This document shows positions 1 through 8,492 of a stretch of DNA of 64,000 nt, piece by piece (positions within the stretch are counted from its first letter, which is position 1; every line of letters starts with the position of its first letter). Under the pieces are notes generated by a model that ran no database searches, was not told the origin of the DNA, and saw nothing but the letters and a program-made list of their open reading frames with translations. The DNA lies in contig NZ_JAMTCO010000024.1 in the NCBI RefSeq assembly GCF_024171925.1, forward strand, positions 1-64,000, written 5' to 3'. Origin of the DNA: Actinokineospora diospyrosa. Lineage in GTDB: Bacteria > Actinomycetota > Actinomycetes > Mycobacteriales > Pseudonocardiaceae. The position numbers were made by a program, and so were the translations under genes.

Positions 1-141
1 GTCGACTGCGACACCCCGAAGGTCTCCGCCAACTCCGCCTGGACACGATTCCGCCGTAAATACGTCAAAGTGACGACCAACGAGGTGAACAAACCCAACA
101 CCGGCGGCCACGGCCGCCGACCATCACCGACCTGGTGGTGA
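1..141 (+). CDS. C-terminal fragment of an unrecognised protein (cut by window edge)
   Basis: Frame 1 is open from the window edge to a TGA at 139-141, giving 46 residues with no start in view. The tail is basic and ends in SPTWW. I do not recognise the family. It resembles the short tail of a replication, phage or transposon-associated protein only in a vague sense, so no function is assigned. The following DNA is repeat-rich and non-coding. Confidence 0.35.
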   Translation, partial: VDCDTPKVSANSAWTRFRRKYVKVTTNEVNKPNTGGHGRRPSPTWW

Positions 142-329
142 ATCGCGGCGCAGAGGTTCTCGACGGACTCGCGCGTCAGGCCAGTGGTATGATACATGTC
201 AGGCGGTCCGTTTGGTGAGTTTCTTTGGTGTGGTAACCAGATCCTCTCAAATGGACCGCCGCCTACGTCAACCCACCCCGGCCTTCATGATCGCCAGGCG
301 AGGGTGAGTCCACCTCTGAATAACCCTCA

Positions 330-530
330 CAGCTTACCGACGCGCACCGACAAACCGGGAGCGGCGAACGCGGGCTGTGGACAAGCGAACCCGTTGTGGA
401 TAAACAACAACAGCACCACAAGATCATCTGCCGCAAGAGCCCCCGATATACAGCCTACCGACGCACTCCGACAAAACGGCAGCAGCAAACAAGGCCTGTG
501 CACAACCACAACCGTTGTGGACAACCAAGC
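330..530 (+). repeat. Dispersed ~110-bp repeat with DnaA-box pairs, locus A (two units)
   Basis: The gene-free stretch 142-675 holds two units of a repeat also found at 16937-17310 and, inverted, at 49738-49945. Each unit has a core reading CCCCCGATATACAGCCTAC, then a CCGACAAAACGG-like block, then two DnaA-box-like nonamers. Boxes are TGTGGACAA at 376-384 and TGTGGATAA at 395-403 in unit 1, and TGTGCACAA at 497-505 and TGTGGACAA at 516-524 in unit 2. Within each unit the two boxes start exactly 19 bp apart. No convincing gene is visible in 142-675. Confidence 0.8.
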
Positions 531-675
531 GCCCCGCACACCCCCAAGCGCCCGGCGGACAGCCGAGCACCCTTCAAGCACCCCCAGCCGCTGTCAGCGC
601 CAACCGCCCAGCAACCCAACAGGGAGCGGCGGCCGCCCACATGGCCCTCGCGCACCTGGGCGACCGCCGGGGGTC

Positions 676-2103
676 TTACCCCTCGTAGTCGGGTTCGTCC
701 CGCCACCGCTGCTGTCCACTGGCCGGGAGGGTCGAGATCGGGTCGTAGTACGGGTAGCGCCGACTCAGGATCGCCGCCGCGTCCGATGCCTCGTCGCGCT
801 CGGTGCCTGCCCGGTAGTTCTTCGTCCAGTACGACACCCCGAGTTCGCGGTCGTATTCCGTGACCTGGTGAACCCACCGCTTTCCCACGTACGGCACGTC
901 GCAGATGATGCGGGGGGTCGCGTAGCCGGGCAGGTAGCCCATGATCGCGTGCTGCAGTTCCTGCGCTTCCCACACCGCGACCCGCCAGTGCTCCGCGTTG
1001 GGGATCATGTCGCACATGTAGAAGTAGTACGGGAGGATGTTCGCCTCGCCCTGCAGGGCGAAGCACAGGTCCAGCAACGCCTCCGGGGTCGCGTTCACGC
1101 CGCGCATCAGCACGCCCTGGTTGCGCACGTCGCGCACGCCGACCTCGAGCGCGGTCCGCGCGGCCTCGGCCACCAGCGGTGTCACCGACTGCGCGTGGTT
1201 GACGTGGGTGTGGATGGCCAGGTTCACGCCGCGGCGGGCGGCGGTGCGGGCCACGCGCTCCAGGCCCTCCACGACCGAGGGCTGCAGCCAGTGCTGGGGC
1301 AGGCCAGCCAGGGCCTTGGTCGCCAACCGGATGTCGCGCACCGTCTCGATGTCTAGCAGCCGCATCAGGAAGTTCTCCAGCTGCTTCCACGGCACGTTCG
1401 CCACGTCGCCGCCGGAGACGACCACGTCGCGGACGCCGGGGGTGCGCGACAGGTAGTCGATCATCTGGTCCTGGCGGTCGACCGGCTTGAGGACGAGCTT
1501 GTGCTTGTCCACCTGCGGGGTCGAGTTGCCGACCAGGTCCATCCGGGTGCAGTGCCCGCAGTACTGCGGGCAGGTGGACAGCAGCTCGGCGAGCACCTTG
1601 GTCGGGTAGCGGTGGGTCAGGCCCTCCACCACCCACATCTCTGCCTCGTGCAACGAGTCGCGGGCCGAGTGCGGGTGGCTGGGCCACTCGGGGTCGCGGT
1701 CGGAGCGCACCGGCAGCATGTAGCGGCGCACCGGGTCGGCGAAGAACGCGTCGGTGAACTCCGCGGCCGAGGCGGTCGGGGCCATGGTGTTGAGCATCTG
1801 CGGCGGCAGCAACATCGACATCGTCGCCAGGTCGCGCTGGTCGGCGGCCAGCTCCGCGTAGAACGACTCGTCGAGCAGGTCGCCGACGACCTTGCGCAGC
1901 TGGCGCTCGTTCTTGACGCAGTTCACCCGCTGCCACTGCGCGTCGCGCCACTGCGCCTCGGTGACCGCCGCCCAGCCCGGGAAGCGGCGCCACTCCGGCT
2001 CGACCAGCTCGCGGCGGACGTACTCGTAGGGCTGGTGGCCCGCCATCTCGACCGCGGCCGACACGCTCGTGTCGGCCTGCTGCAGGTCGTGCAACGCAGT
2101 CAT
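676..2103 (-). CDS. kamA: L-lysine 2,3-aminomutase (radical SAM)
   Basis: This 475-residue radical-SAM enzyme would interconvert L-lysine and L-beta-lysine using a [4Fe-4S] cluster, S-adenosylmethionine and pyridoxal phosphate. The cluster motif CPQYCGHC is visible, with Cys178, Cys182 and Cys185. The probable PLP lysine is Lys408 in VPYVGKRW, where the family has its C-terminal PLP-binding lysine. Length fits the family. The ATG has an AGGAG ribosome-binding site 6-7 bases upstream. It diverges from kdd-kamD-kamE-kal, which supports a lysine-catabolic role, although beta-lysine is also an antibiotic precursor in actinomycetes. No adjacent beta-lysine acetyltransferase (kat) is seen, so a compatible-solute role is less likely. 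Confidence 0.9.
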   Translation of the reverse strand: MTALHDLQQADTSVSAAVEMAGHQPYEYVRRELVEPEWRRFPGWAAVTEAQWRDAQWQRVNCVKNERQLRKVVGDLLDESFYAELAADQRDLATMSMLLPPQMLNTMAPTASAAEFTDAFFADPVRRYMLPVRSDRDPEWPSHPHSARDSLHEAEMWVVEGLTHRYPTKVLAELLSTCPQYCGHCTRMDLVGNSTPQVDKHKLVLKPVDRQDQMIDYLSRTPGVRDVVVSGGDVANVPWKQLENFLMRLLDIETVRDIRLATKALAGLPQHWLQPSVVEGLERVARTAARRGVNLAIHTHVNHAQSVTPLVAEAARTALEVGVRDVRNQGVLMRGVNATPEALLDLCFALQGEANILPYYFYMCDMIPNAEHWRVAVWEAQELQHAIMGYLPGYATPRIICDVPYVGKRWVHQVTEYDRELGVSYWTKNYRAGTERDEASDAAAILSRRYPYYDPISTLPASGQQRWRDEPDYEG

Positions 2104-2110
2104 ATGTGCT

Positions 2111-2123
2111 CCTAGCCGCTAGG
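2111..2123. promoter_or_regulatory. Dyad in the kamA-kdd divergent promoter region
   Basis: The 106-bp gap between kamA and kdd contains CCTAG-CCG-CTAGG, a perfect 5-bp dyad directly upstream of kamA that overlaps its ribosome-binding region. TAAAAT at about 2162-2167 is a candidate -10 for kdd. No regulator gene lies beside the locus. The operator role is an inference from position and symmetry only. Confidence 0.3.
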
Positions 2124-2209
2124 GTGGCGTGAAGATATGCTGCCAGAGCGGGTGTACTCCGTAAAATCTACAGGACGTATGGCCGGGATGACATGGGAGA
2201 GGCGCGGGG

Positions 2210-3247
2210 ATGAACGCACAGGTCGCACGGGTCGGGTCGCCCTTCGGGCTGCACCGGGTGCTCGAACCGGCCGGGGTGCTGCCGCAGCAGGCGCACCGGC
2301 TCGACGACGACCCCGAGCCCTACGCCGACGAGGTCGTCCTCGACGTCGACCGGCTCAACCTGGACGCGGCCTCCTACCGCCAGCTGCGCGACCAGCACGG
2401 TGACGGCACGACCGTCCGCGCCGCGGTGCTGGGGATCGTTGCCGAGCGCGGCAAGATGCAGAACCCGGTCACCGGCTCCGGCGGCATGCTGCTGGGCACC
2501 GTCCGCGCGGTCGGCCCGGACTCGCCGCTGGGCCTCGAGGTGGGCGACCGGGTCGCGTCCCTCGTCTCGCTGACCCTCACCCCGCTGCGCATCACCGACG
2601 GCCTCACCGGCTGGGACGGGCTCAGCGAACAGGTCCCCTGCCGCGGCACCGCCGTCCTCTTCGGCCGCTCCATCGCCGCCGTGCTGCCCGACGACCTGCC
2701 GGACGGGATCGCGCTGTCGGTCATGGACGTCTGCGGCGCCCCCGCGCTCACCGACCGGGTCGTGCGCGAGGCGGGCGCGGGCGCGTCCGTGCTGGTCCTC
2801 GGCGGTGGCGGCAAGTCCGGCTCGCTGTCGCTGGCCGCCGCCCGGCGCGCGGGCGCGACCCGCCTGGTCGCCTTGGTCCCCACCCTCGACGAGGCCGACG
2901 CGGTCCGGGCCGCGGGCATCGCCGACGAGGTCGTCATCGCCGACGCGCGCGACCCGCTGGCCGTCCACGCCGCCGTCGGGACACCGGTCGACGTGACCGT
3001 CGTGTGCGTCGACGTGCCCGGCTGCGAACACGGCGCGATCATGGCCACGGCCGACGGCGGCACGGTCGTCTTCTTCTCCATGGCCACCTCGTTCCCCGCC
3101 GCCGCGCTGGGCGCCGAGGGGCTGGCCGCCGACGTCCGGATGCTCGTCGGCAACGGCTACGTCCCCGGCCACGCCGCGTTCGCCCTGGACCTGCTGCGCG
3201 CCGAGCCCGGGGTGCGCGCCCTGTTCGCCGCCCGCGAGACTCAGTAG
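2210..3247 (+). CDS. kdd: L-erythro-3,5-diaminohexanoate dehydrogenase
   Basis: The 345-residue protein matches the Kdd family of the lysine fermentation pathway, which oxidises 3,5-diaminohexanoate to 5-amino-3-oxohexanoate with NAD+. The N-terminal region (about 1-120) carries the family-typical stretch around AERGKMQNPVTGSGGMLLG, and a Rossmann NAD-binding loop is visible as VLGGGGKSG near residue 200. The ATG follows a weak GAGAGG. The next gene starts 2 bases after its stop, so translation is probably coupled. Neighbouring kamD, kamE, kal and kamA make the assignment firm. Confidence 0.9.
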   Translation: MNAQVARVGSPFGLHRVLEPAGVLPQQAHRLDDDPEPYADEVVLDVDRLNLDAASYRQLRDQHGDGTTVRAAVLGIVAERGKMQNPVTGSGGMLLGTVRAVGPDSPLGLEVGDRVASLVSLTLTPLRITDGLTGWDGLSEQVPCRGTAVLFGRSIAAVLPDDLPDGIALSVMDVCGAPALTDRVVREAGAGASVLVLGGGGKSGSLSLAAARRAGATRLVALVPTLDEADAVRAAGIADEVVIADARDPLAVHAAVGTPVDVTVVCVDVPGCEHGAIMATADGGTVVFFSMATSFPAAALGAEGLAADVRMLVGNGYVPGHAAFALDLLRAEPGVRALFAARETQ

Positions 3248-3249
3248 CC

Positions 3250-4926
3250 GTGACGTCCCAAGACAGCGCGACGACCCCGACCCGCGCGAGCACCACCCTG
3301 TACACCGGCGGTCGCGTGCACTCCCCGGCCGACCCGTCCGCCACCGCCCTCGCCGTGCAGGACGGCGTGGTCGTGTGGTTGGGGCAGGACTCCGTCGGCC
3401 GCTCCCTGCACGCGGACGCCGACGTCGTCGACCTCGACGGCGCGTTCGTGGCCCCCGCCTTCGTCGACGCCCACGTGCACGCCACCTCCGCCGGGCTGCT
3501 GCGCGTCGGGCTCGACCTGACCGGAGCGCGCACCCTGGCCGACTGCCTGACCATGGTCACCGCGCACGTCCGCGCCACCGGGCACCCGCTGGTCTGGGGG
3601 CACGGCTGGGACGAGACGACCTGGCCGGAGAACCGCCCGCCCACCCGCGCCGAGGTCGACGCCGCCGCCGGGGGAGCCGCGGTCTACCTGTCCCGGGTCG
3701 ACGTGCACTCCGCGCTCGTGTCGACCGCGCTGCTCGACCGCGCCCCCGGCGTCACCGCCGCCGACGGCTACCACCCCGACGGCCCGCTGACCCGCGACGC
3801 GCACCACCGGGTCCGCCGCGCCGCCCAGGACGCCATCACCCCGGCCCAGCGCGACGAGGCCCAACTGGAGTTCCTGCGCCACGCCGCCGCCCAGGGCATC
3901 GCCTGCGTGCACGAGTGCGCCGGACCCGACATCTCCGGCGCCGACGACCTGACCGCGCTGCTCGCCCGCGCGGGCGGCGACCTGCCCGAGGTCGTCGGCT
4001 ACTGGGGCGAGATCGGGCCCGCCGAACTCGCCGTCCGGCACCGGGTCCGCGGCCTCGCGGGCGACCTGTTCGTCGACGGCGCCCTCGGCTCCCGCACCGC
4101 CGCCCTGTGCTCCCCGTACGCCGACGCCGACACCAGCGGCGCGCTCTACCTCGAAGCGGCGGCCATCGCCGAGCACCTCGCGGTGTGCACCGAGGCGGGC
4201 ATCCAGGCCGGGTTCCACGTCATCGGCGACGCCGCGACCGCCGAGGTGATCGCCGGGTTCGCCCTCGCCGAGAGGCGGGTCGGGCTGCCCGCGCTGGCCG
4301 GGTCCCGCCACCGGCTCGAACACCTGGAGATGGTCACCCCCGAGCAGGCCGGGCAGTTGGGCCAGTGGGGCGTGGTCGCCTCCGTGCAACCCCAGTTCGA
4401 CGCCGCGTGGGGCGGCCCGGACGGCATGTACGCGACCCGGCTCGGCGTCGACCGGGGCACCTCGCTCAACCCGTACGCCCAGCTCGTCGCCGCCGGGGTC
4501 GTGCTCGCCCTCGGCTCGGACGCGCCGGTGACCAGGGTCGACCCGTGGGCGAGCGTGCGCGCGGCGGTCAACCACCGCACCGACGGCGCCGGGCTGTCCC
4601 CGCGCGCCGCGTTCACCGCGCACACCCGCGGCGGCTGGCGCGCGGCCGGGGTCGACGACGGCCTCACCGGCACCCTCGTACCCGGCGCCCCCGCGACTTT
4701 CGCCGTGTGGGACGCGCCCGAACTCGTCGTGGCCGTCCCCGACGACCGGGTCCGCCGCTGGTCGACCGACCCGCGCTCGCGGGTCCCCGGCCTGCCGCCG
4801 ATGGACTCCGGCGCGCCCCAGCCGACCTGCCTGCGCACCGTCCTGCGCGGCCGCACGATCTTCAACCGCACGAGCCACGACCGCACGAGCCACGACAGTG
4901 GAGGGAGCCGCAGTGCCACTACGTAA
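3250..4926 (+). CDS. YtcJ-like metal-dependent amidohydrolase
   Basis: The 558-residue product (GTG start two bases after kdd) is an Amidohydro_3/YtcJ-type TIM-barrel hydrolase. Visible family signatures are the HxH metal motif in VDAHVHATSAG, GHGWDETTWPE, LFVDGALGSRTA, the HRLEHLEM histidines and the terminal aspartate in LGSDAPV. The natural substrate of this family is generally unknown. It occupies the position between kdd and kamD where other lysine-fermentation clusters often carry kce, which suggests an accessory deacylase role in the same pathway, but this is inference. Its 3' end overlaps kamD by 14 bases. The frame is open further upstream inside kdd; the GTG was chosen for its operon spacing. 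Confidence 0.8.
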   Translation: MTSQDSATTPTRASTTLYTGGRVHSPADPSATALAVQDGVVVWLGQDSVGRSLHADADVVDLDGAFVAPAFVDAHVHATSAGLLRVGLDLTGARTLADCLTMVTAHVRATGHPLVWGHGWDETTWPENRPPTRAEVDAAAGGAAVYLSRVDVHSALVSTALLDRAPGVTAADGYHPDGPLTRDAHHRVRRAAQDAITPAQRDEAQLEFLRHAAAQGIACVHECAGPDISGADDLTALLARAGGDLPEVVGYWGEIGPAELAVRHRVRGLAGDLFVDGALGSRTAALCSPYADADTSGALYLEAAAIAEHLAVCTEAGIQAGFHVIGDAATAEVIAGFALAERRVGLPALAGSRHRLEHLEMVTPEQAGQLGQWGVVASVQPQFDAAWGGPDGMYATRLGVDRGTSLNPYAQLVAAGVVLALGSDAPVTRVDPWASVRAAVNHRTDGAGLSPRAAFTAHTRGGWRAAGVDDGLTGTLVPGAPATFAVWDAPELVVAVPDDRVRRWSTDPRSRVPGLPPMDSGAPQPTCLRTVLRGRTIFNRTSHDRTSHDSGGSRSATT

Positions 4927-6505
4927 CCGCGCACCGCTTCTCGACCTGGACCCCGCCGTCGTCGACACCGCCCGGCACTTGGCGGCCAAGGCGGCGGCAC
5001 CGGTGGTCGAGATCGCGCGCTCGCACACCACTGTGTCCGTTGAGCGCGCTACCTTGCGGCTGGCTGGCATAACCGGCGCCGACAGCACTCACCGCGCAGG
5101 TGACGTGCCGTGGGTCAACCGCGTTGTTGACACTGTCGCCGAGCATTGCGGTCTTCAGGACGGCGTGTGCGGGCCGGTGTTCCACGCTCTCGCCGAGCAC
5201 AACCTCGGCAGCCTCACCGAACTCGCCGAGGCCACTGCTGCCGGACAAGTCACCTATCGCGTCCCGACTGGCCGGGATGCCACTCGTGCAGCTAAAGCCG
5301 CTCGTACTGCCGTAGGTAAGGGATTGCGGCTCGTAGACCGCAACCGTGCCCAACGCGACAAGATGATCGCCCGCCTCGGCGACCCACCGCGCCGCCCGTG
5401 GATCTACCTCATCGTGGCGACCGGGGACATCGACGAGGACGTGGTGCAGGCCGCCAACGCCGCCCGCGCCGGGGCCGACATCATCGCCGTCATCCGCTCC
5501 ACCGGTCAGTCGCTGCTGGACTACGTGCCCGAGGGCGCCACCCACCACGGGTTCGCGGGCACCTACGCCACCCAGGAGAACTTCCGGATCATGCGGGCCG
5601 CGATGGACGAGGTGTCCAAAGAGGTCGGTCGCTACGTCCGCGTCACCAACTACGCCTCCGGGCTGTGCATGCCCGAGATCGCGGTCCTGGCAGGCATGCA
5701 GCGGCTGGACATGATGCTCAACGACTCCATGTACGGCATCCTCTTCCGCGACATCAACCCGATCCGCACCTTCGTCGACCAGCGGTTCTCCCGCCAGGTC
5801 CACGCCCGCGCGGGCATCATCATCAACACCGGCGAGGACAACTACCTCACCACCGCCGACGCCGTGGACGCCGCGCACACCGTCACTGTGTCGCAGTTGC
5901 TCAACGAGCACTTCGCGCACGAGGCGGGGCTGCCCGACGAGCTGCTCGGCCTAGGGCACGCCTTCGAGATCAACCCGAAGGTCCCCGAGTCGTTCCGGCT
6001 GGAGCTCGCGCACGCGCTGCTGGCCCGCGAGCTGTTCCCGGACGCGCCGCTGAAGTGGATGCCGCCGACCAAGCACATGACCGGCGACGTGTTCAACGGC
6101 TACCTGCTCGACGGGTTCTTCAACCTCGCGGGCGCGCTCACCGGCCAGTCCATCCTGCTGGTCGGCATGATGACCGAGGCCGTCGTCACGCCGTTCCTGT
6201 CCGACCGCGACCTGGCGCTGGCCAACGTCCGCTACGTCCTCGACGCCGCCGGGGGACTGGTCGAGGACTTCCGCCCCGCGCCGGACGGGCTCATCGTCAA
6301 ACGCGCCCACCAGGTCCTCGGCGAGGCCGTCGACCTGCTCGCCCGCATCGTCGACGACGGCCTGCTCAACGCCATCGCCGAGGGCACCTTCGGCCTGATG
6401 AAGCGCCCGCCGGACCAGGGCAAGGGTGCCGCTGGCGTGGTCGCGCGGTCCGACGACTACGTCAACCCGGCCGTGGACCTGCTCGACGAGGGGGTGGCCC
6501 GGTGA
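4913..6505 (+). CDS. kamD: Lysine 5,6-aminomutase, alpha subunit
   Basis: The 530-residue alpha subunit forms, with KamE, the adenosylcobalamin- and PLP-dependent mutase that moves the amino group of beta-lysine (or D-lysine) from C6 to C5. Family-typical blocks include RPWIYLIVATGDIDEDV, the HHGFAGTYATQENFRIMR region and WMPPTKHMTGDVFNGYL. The GTG at 4913 is preceded by GGAGGGA with normal spacing; an in-frame GTG at 4898 lacks such a site. The gene overlaps the amidohydrolase at its start and kamE by four bases at its end. Confidence 0.93.
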   Translation: MPLRNRAPLLDLDPAVVDTARHLAAKAAAPVVEIARSHTTVSVERATLRLAGITGADSTHRAGDVPWVNRVVDTVAEHCGLQDGVCGPVFHALAEHNLGSLTELAEATAAGQVTYRVPTGRDATRAAKAARTAVGKGLRLVDRNRAQRDKMIARLGDPPRRPWIYLIVATGDIDEDVVQAANAARAGADIIAVIRSTGQSLLDYVPEGATHHGFAGTYATQENFRIMRAAMDEVSKEVGRYVRVTNYASGLCMPEIAVLAGMQRLDMMLNDSMYGILFRDINPIRTFVDQRFSRQVHARAGIIINTGEDNYLTTADAVDAAHTVTVSQLLNEHFAHEAGLPDELLGLGHAFEINPKVPESFRLELAHALLARELFPDAPLKWMPPTKHMTGDVFNGYLLDGFFNLAGALTGQSILLVGMMTEAVVTPFLSDRDLALANVRYVLDAAGGLVEDFRPAPDGLIVKRAHQVLGEAVDLLARIVDDGLLNAIAEGTFGLMKRPPDQGKGAAGVVARSDDYVNPAVDLLDEGVAR

Positions 6506-7251
6506 CCGACAAGCGCCACGTCCGCCCCTACGGCGACACCAGCGGCGACGGCATGGTGCAGACCTCGTTCACCCTGCCCGTCCCGCACGGCCCGCGCGCG
6601 GAGGGCGCCGCCCTGCTGCTCGCGCAGAAGATGGGCATGGAGCCCGCGATGGTCGTGCACTCCAACCCCATCGGCCCGGACTTCACCTTCTTCGTCGTCT
6701 ACGGCTCGGTGCGCCACATCATCGACCTGGACGAGGTCGAGGTCGTCGAACGCGAGTACCCGCTGCTGCCGCCGAGCGAGGTCAACACCGCGATCAAGCG
6801 GTCCATGCGCCGCAAACTGGTCGTCGTCGGCGCCTGCATCGGCACCGACGCGCACACCGTGGGCATCGACGCGATCCTCAACATCAAGGGCTTCGCGGGC
6901 GAGAAGGGCCTCGAGTACTACCGCGAGCTGCGCGTGGTCAACCTCGGCGCCCAGGTCAGCGTGCCCGACCTGGTGAAGCGGGCGCGCACCGAGAAGGCCG
7001 ACGCGGTCCTGGTGTCGCAGGTCGTCACCCAGCGCGACGCGCACATCCTCAACACCCAGGAGATGTCCGCCGCCTTCCGCGAGGCGATGGGCGCCCGCCG
7101 CCCCCTGCTCATCGCGGGCGGACCCCGCTTCGACCCGAGAATGGCCCCCGACCTCGGCGTCGACCGCGTCTTCAGCCGCGGCACCACCCCCGGCGAGGTC
7201 GCCAGCTACCTCGTCCACGCCATCTCCCTGCGCAAGGAGCAGCCCGCATGA
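6502..7251 (+). CDS. kamE: Lysine 5,6-aminomutase, beta subunit
   Basis: The 249-residue cobalamin-binding subunit carries the base-off B12 motif DxHxxG as D116-A-H118-T-V-G121. Lys129 in NIKGFAG is the expected lysine that forms the internal aldimine with PLP. The downstream half is a Rossmann-like B12-binding domain (VNLGAQVSVPDLVKRA, IAGGPRFDPRMA). The GTG start overlaps the kamD stop in a GTGA arrangement, and its own stop overlaps kal in an ATGA arrangement. The two subunits are therefore probably made in step. Confidence 0.93.
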   Translation: MTDKRHVRPYGDTSGDGMVQTSFTLPVPHGPRAEGAALLLAQKMGMEPAMVVHSNPIGPDFTFFVVYGSVRHIIDLDEVEVVEREYPLLPPSEVNTAIKRSMRRKLVVVGACIGTDAHTVGIDAILNIKGFAGEKGLEYYRELRVVNLGAQVSVPDLVKRARTEKADAVLVSQVVTQRDAHILNTQEMSAAFREAMGARRPLLIAGGPRFDPRMAPDLGVDRVFSRGTTPGEVASYLVHAISLRKEQPA

Positions 7252-7637
7252 CCGCCGAGCCAGGCCTCACCGTCACCCACCGCCGCTACGTCCCCCACGC
7301 CCACGCCCACTACGGCGGCAGCCTCGTCGACGGCGCCTACTCCCTGGGCCTGTTCGGCGACGTGGCGACGGAGCTGTGCGTGCGCGCGGACGGGGACGAG
7401 GGCCTGTTCGCCGGCTACTCCGACGTGGAGTTCCTGGCCCCGCTCCGAGCAGGGGACGTGGTCGAAGCCACCGCCACCCTCACCCGCGTCGGCACCCGCT
7501 CCCGGGGCGTCCGGTTCGAGGCCCGGGTCGTGTGCCGAGCCGCCCCCGAGCGCGGCCCATCAGCGGCCGACGTGCTGGACCCGCCAATCGTGATCACCCG
7601 CGCCACCGGCACGGTCGTGGTCCCAGCTGCCCAGTAG
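7248..7637 (+). CDS. kal: 3-aminobutyryl-CoA ammonia-lyase (hotdog fold)
   Basis: The 129-residue protein matches Kal, which removes ammonia from L-3-aminobutyryl-CoA to give crotonyl-CoA, the last amino-specific step of lysine fermentation. The N-terminal signature HAHAHYGGSLVDGA is typical of this hotdog-fold family. Its start overlaps the kamE stop by four bases. The last codons, including the run encoding GTVVVP and the stop, recur as non-coding copies near 7916 and 8292, so the 3' end took part in local duplication. Confidence 0.88.
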   Translation: MTAEPGLTVTHRRYVPHAHAHYGGSLVDGAYSLGLFGDVATELCVRADGDEGLFAGYSDVEFLAPLRAGDVVEATATLTRVGTRSRGVRFEARVVCRAAPERGPSAADVLDPPIVITRATGTVVVPAAQ

Positions 7638-7677
7638 CCCTCCCGAGCAGGTTGCCCCTCTTCACCGGGCGCCGGTT

Positions 7678-7872
7678 CCTCGACACCTCCGGGTGAACTT
7701 GACCTCCGCCTCCACTGAACGCCCAGGTCGTGGTTATCCACAACCCGATCGGCTGTCCACAGTTTTCCGCCGACCCCCTCTGCGCTGGTCAGGCCGGGTA
7801 GACTGGCACTGGGGACGCCCCCCGTGGTGTGGTGGGGGGCGGGGCCGCGCGGGGGCGGTCCCCGGAACGGGG
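7678..7872 (+). repeat. 195-bp direct repeat, copy 1, with DnaA boxes
   Basis: This block and 8056-8250 are about 95% identical direct copies, 378 bp apart, inside the 855-bp gene-free gap after kal. Each copy contains TTATCCACA (7734-7742 here) and TGTCCACA (7754-7761), followed by a G-rich tract. No ORF with coding character was found in the gap. The remainder of the gap holds degenerate copies of the kal tail. Confidence 0.85.
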
Positions 7873-8055
7873 TCGCGCCGGTCGGGCGTGTGCCGCCGAG
7901 GGGGTGTTGCCACCGGCGCGGTCGTGCTCCCACCGGTCGAGTAGCCGGATCGGCCAGCGAATTGCGGTTCCCGTCAGGTCCGCGCGGGAAGACCGTGGGA
8001 AGACCTCTGCCACCGAGGTGAGCGGCCGTCACGCTGTTCTGGAGCCTCGTTCTTG

Positions 8056-8250
8056 CCTCGGCACCTCCGGGTGAACTTGACCTCCGCCACCACTGAACGC
8101 CCAGGTCGCGGTTATCCACAACCCGATCGGCTGTCCACAGTTTTCCGTCGACCCCCTCTGCGCAGGTCAGGCCGGGTAGACTGGCACTGGGGACGCCCCC
8201 CGTGGTGTGGTGGGGGGCGGGGCCGGGTGGGGGCGGTCCCCGGAACGGGG
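8056..8250 (+). repeat. 195-bp direct repeat, copy 2, with DnaA boxes
   Basis: Second copy of the block at 7678-7872, with TTATCCACA at 8112-8120 and TGTCCACA at 8132-8139. It ends about 240 bases before the next gene. A kal-tail-like stretch follows near 8292-8325. The two copies differ at only about eight or nine positions, so the duplication is recent or homogenised. Confidence 0.85.
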
Positions 8251-8492
8251 CGGGCCGGTTGGGCGCGGGGGTGTTACCACCCGAGGTGCTGGCACGGTCG
8301 TGGTCCCACCAGCGGGGATCGAGTAGCCGATCAACTGCGCCGAGTGAGTGATATTGATCGTCGTTGCTCCGTTCGGCGGACACTGTGCTTGCGCCGGTCA
8401 GCCCTTCGCTGATAACAACCGGAACCACGTGTGAACAACGCTGTCGGGGCGGTGAGCGGTCTCCCCCTGCGGCTGTCTGTCAACGGAGGACC

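Noticed and set aside
330..530. Chromosomal origin (oriC)
   Set aside because: DnaA boxes are present, but dnaA, dnaN, recF or gyrB are not nearby, no AT-rich unwinding region is seen, and the same repeat occurs at two other loci.
455..1993. Minus-strand ORF overlapping kamA
   Set aside because: Out-of-frame shadow of kamA with Arg/Ala/Gly-rich composition.
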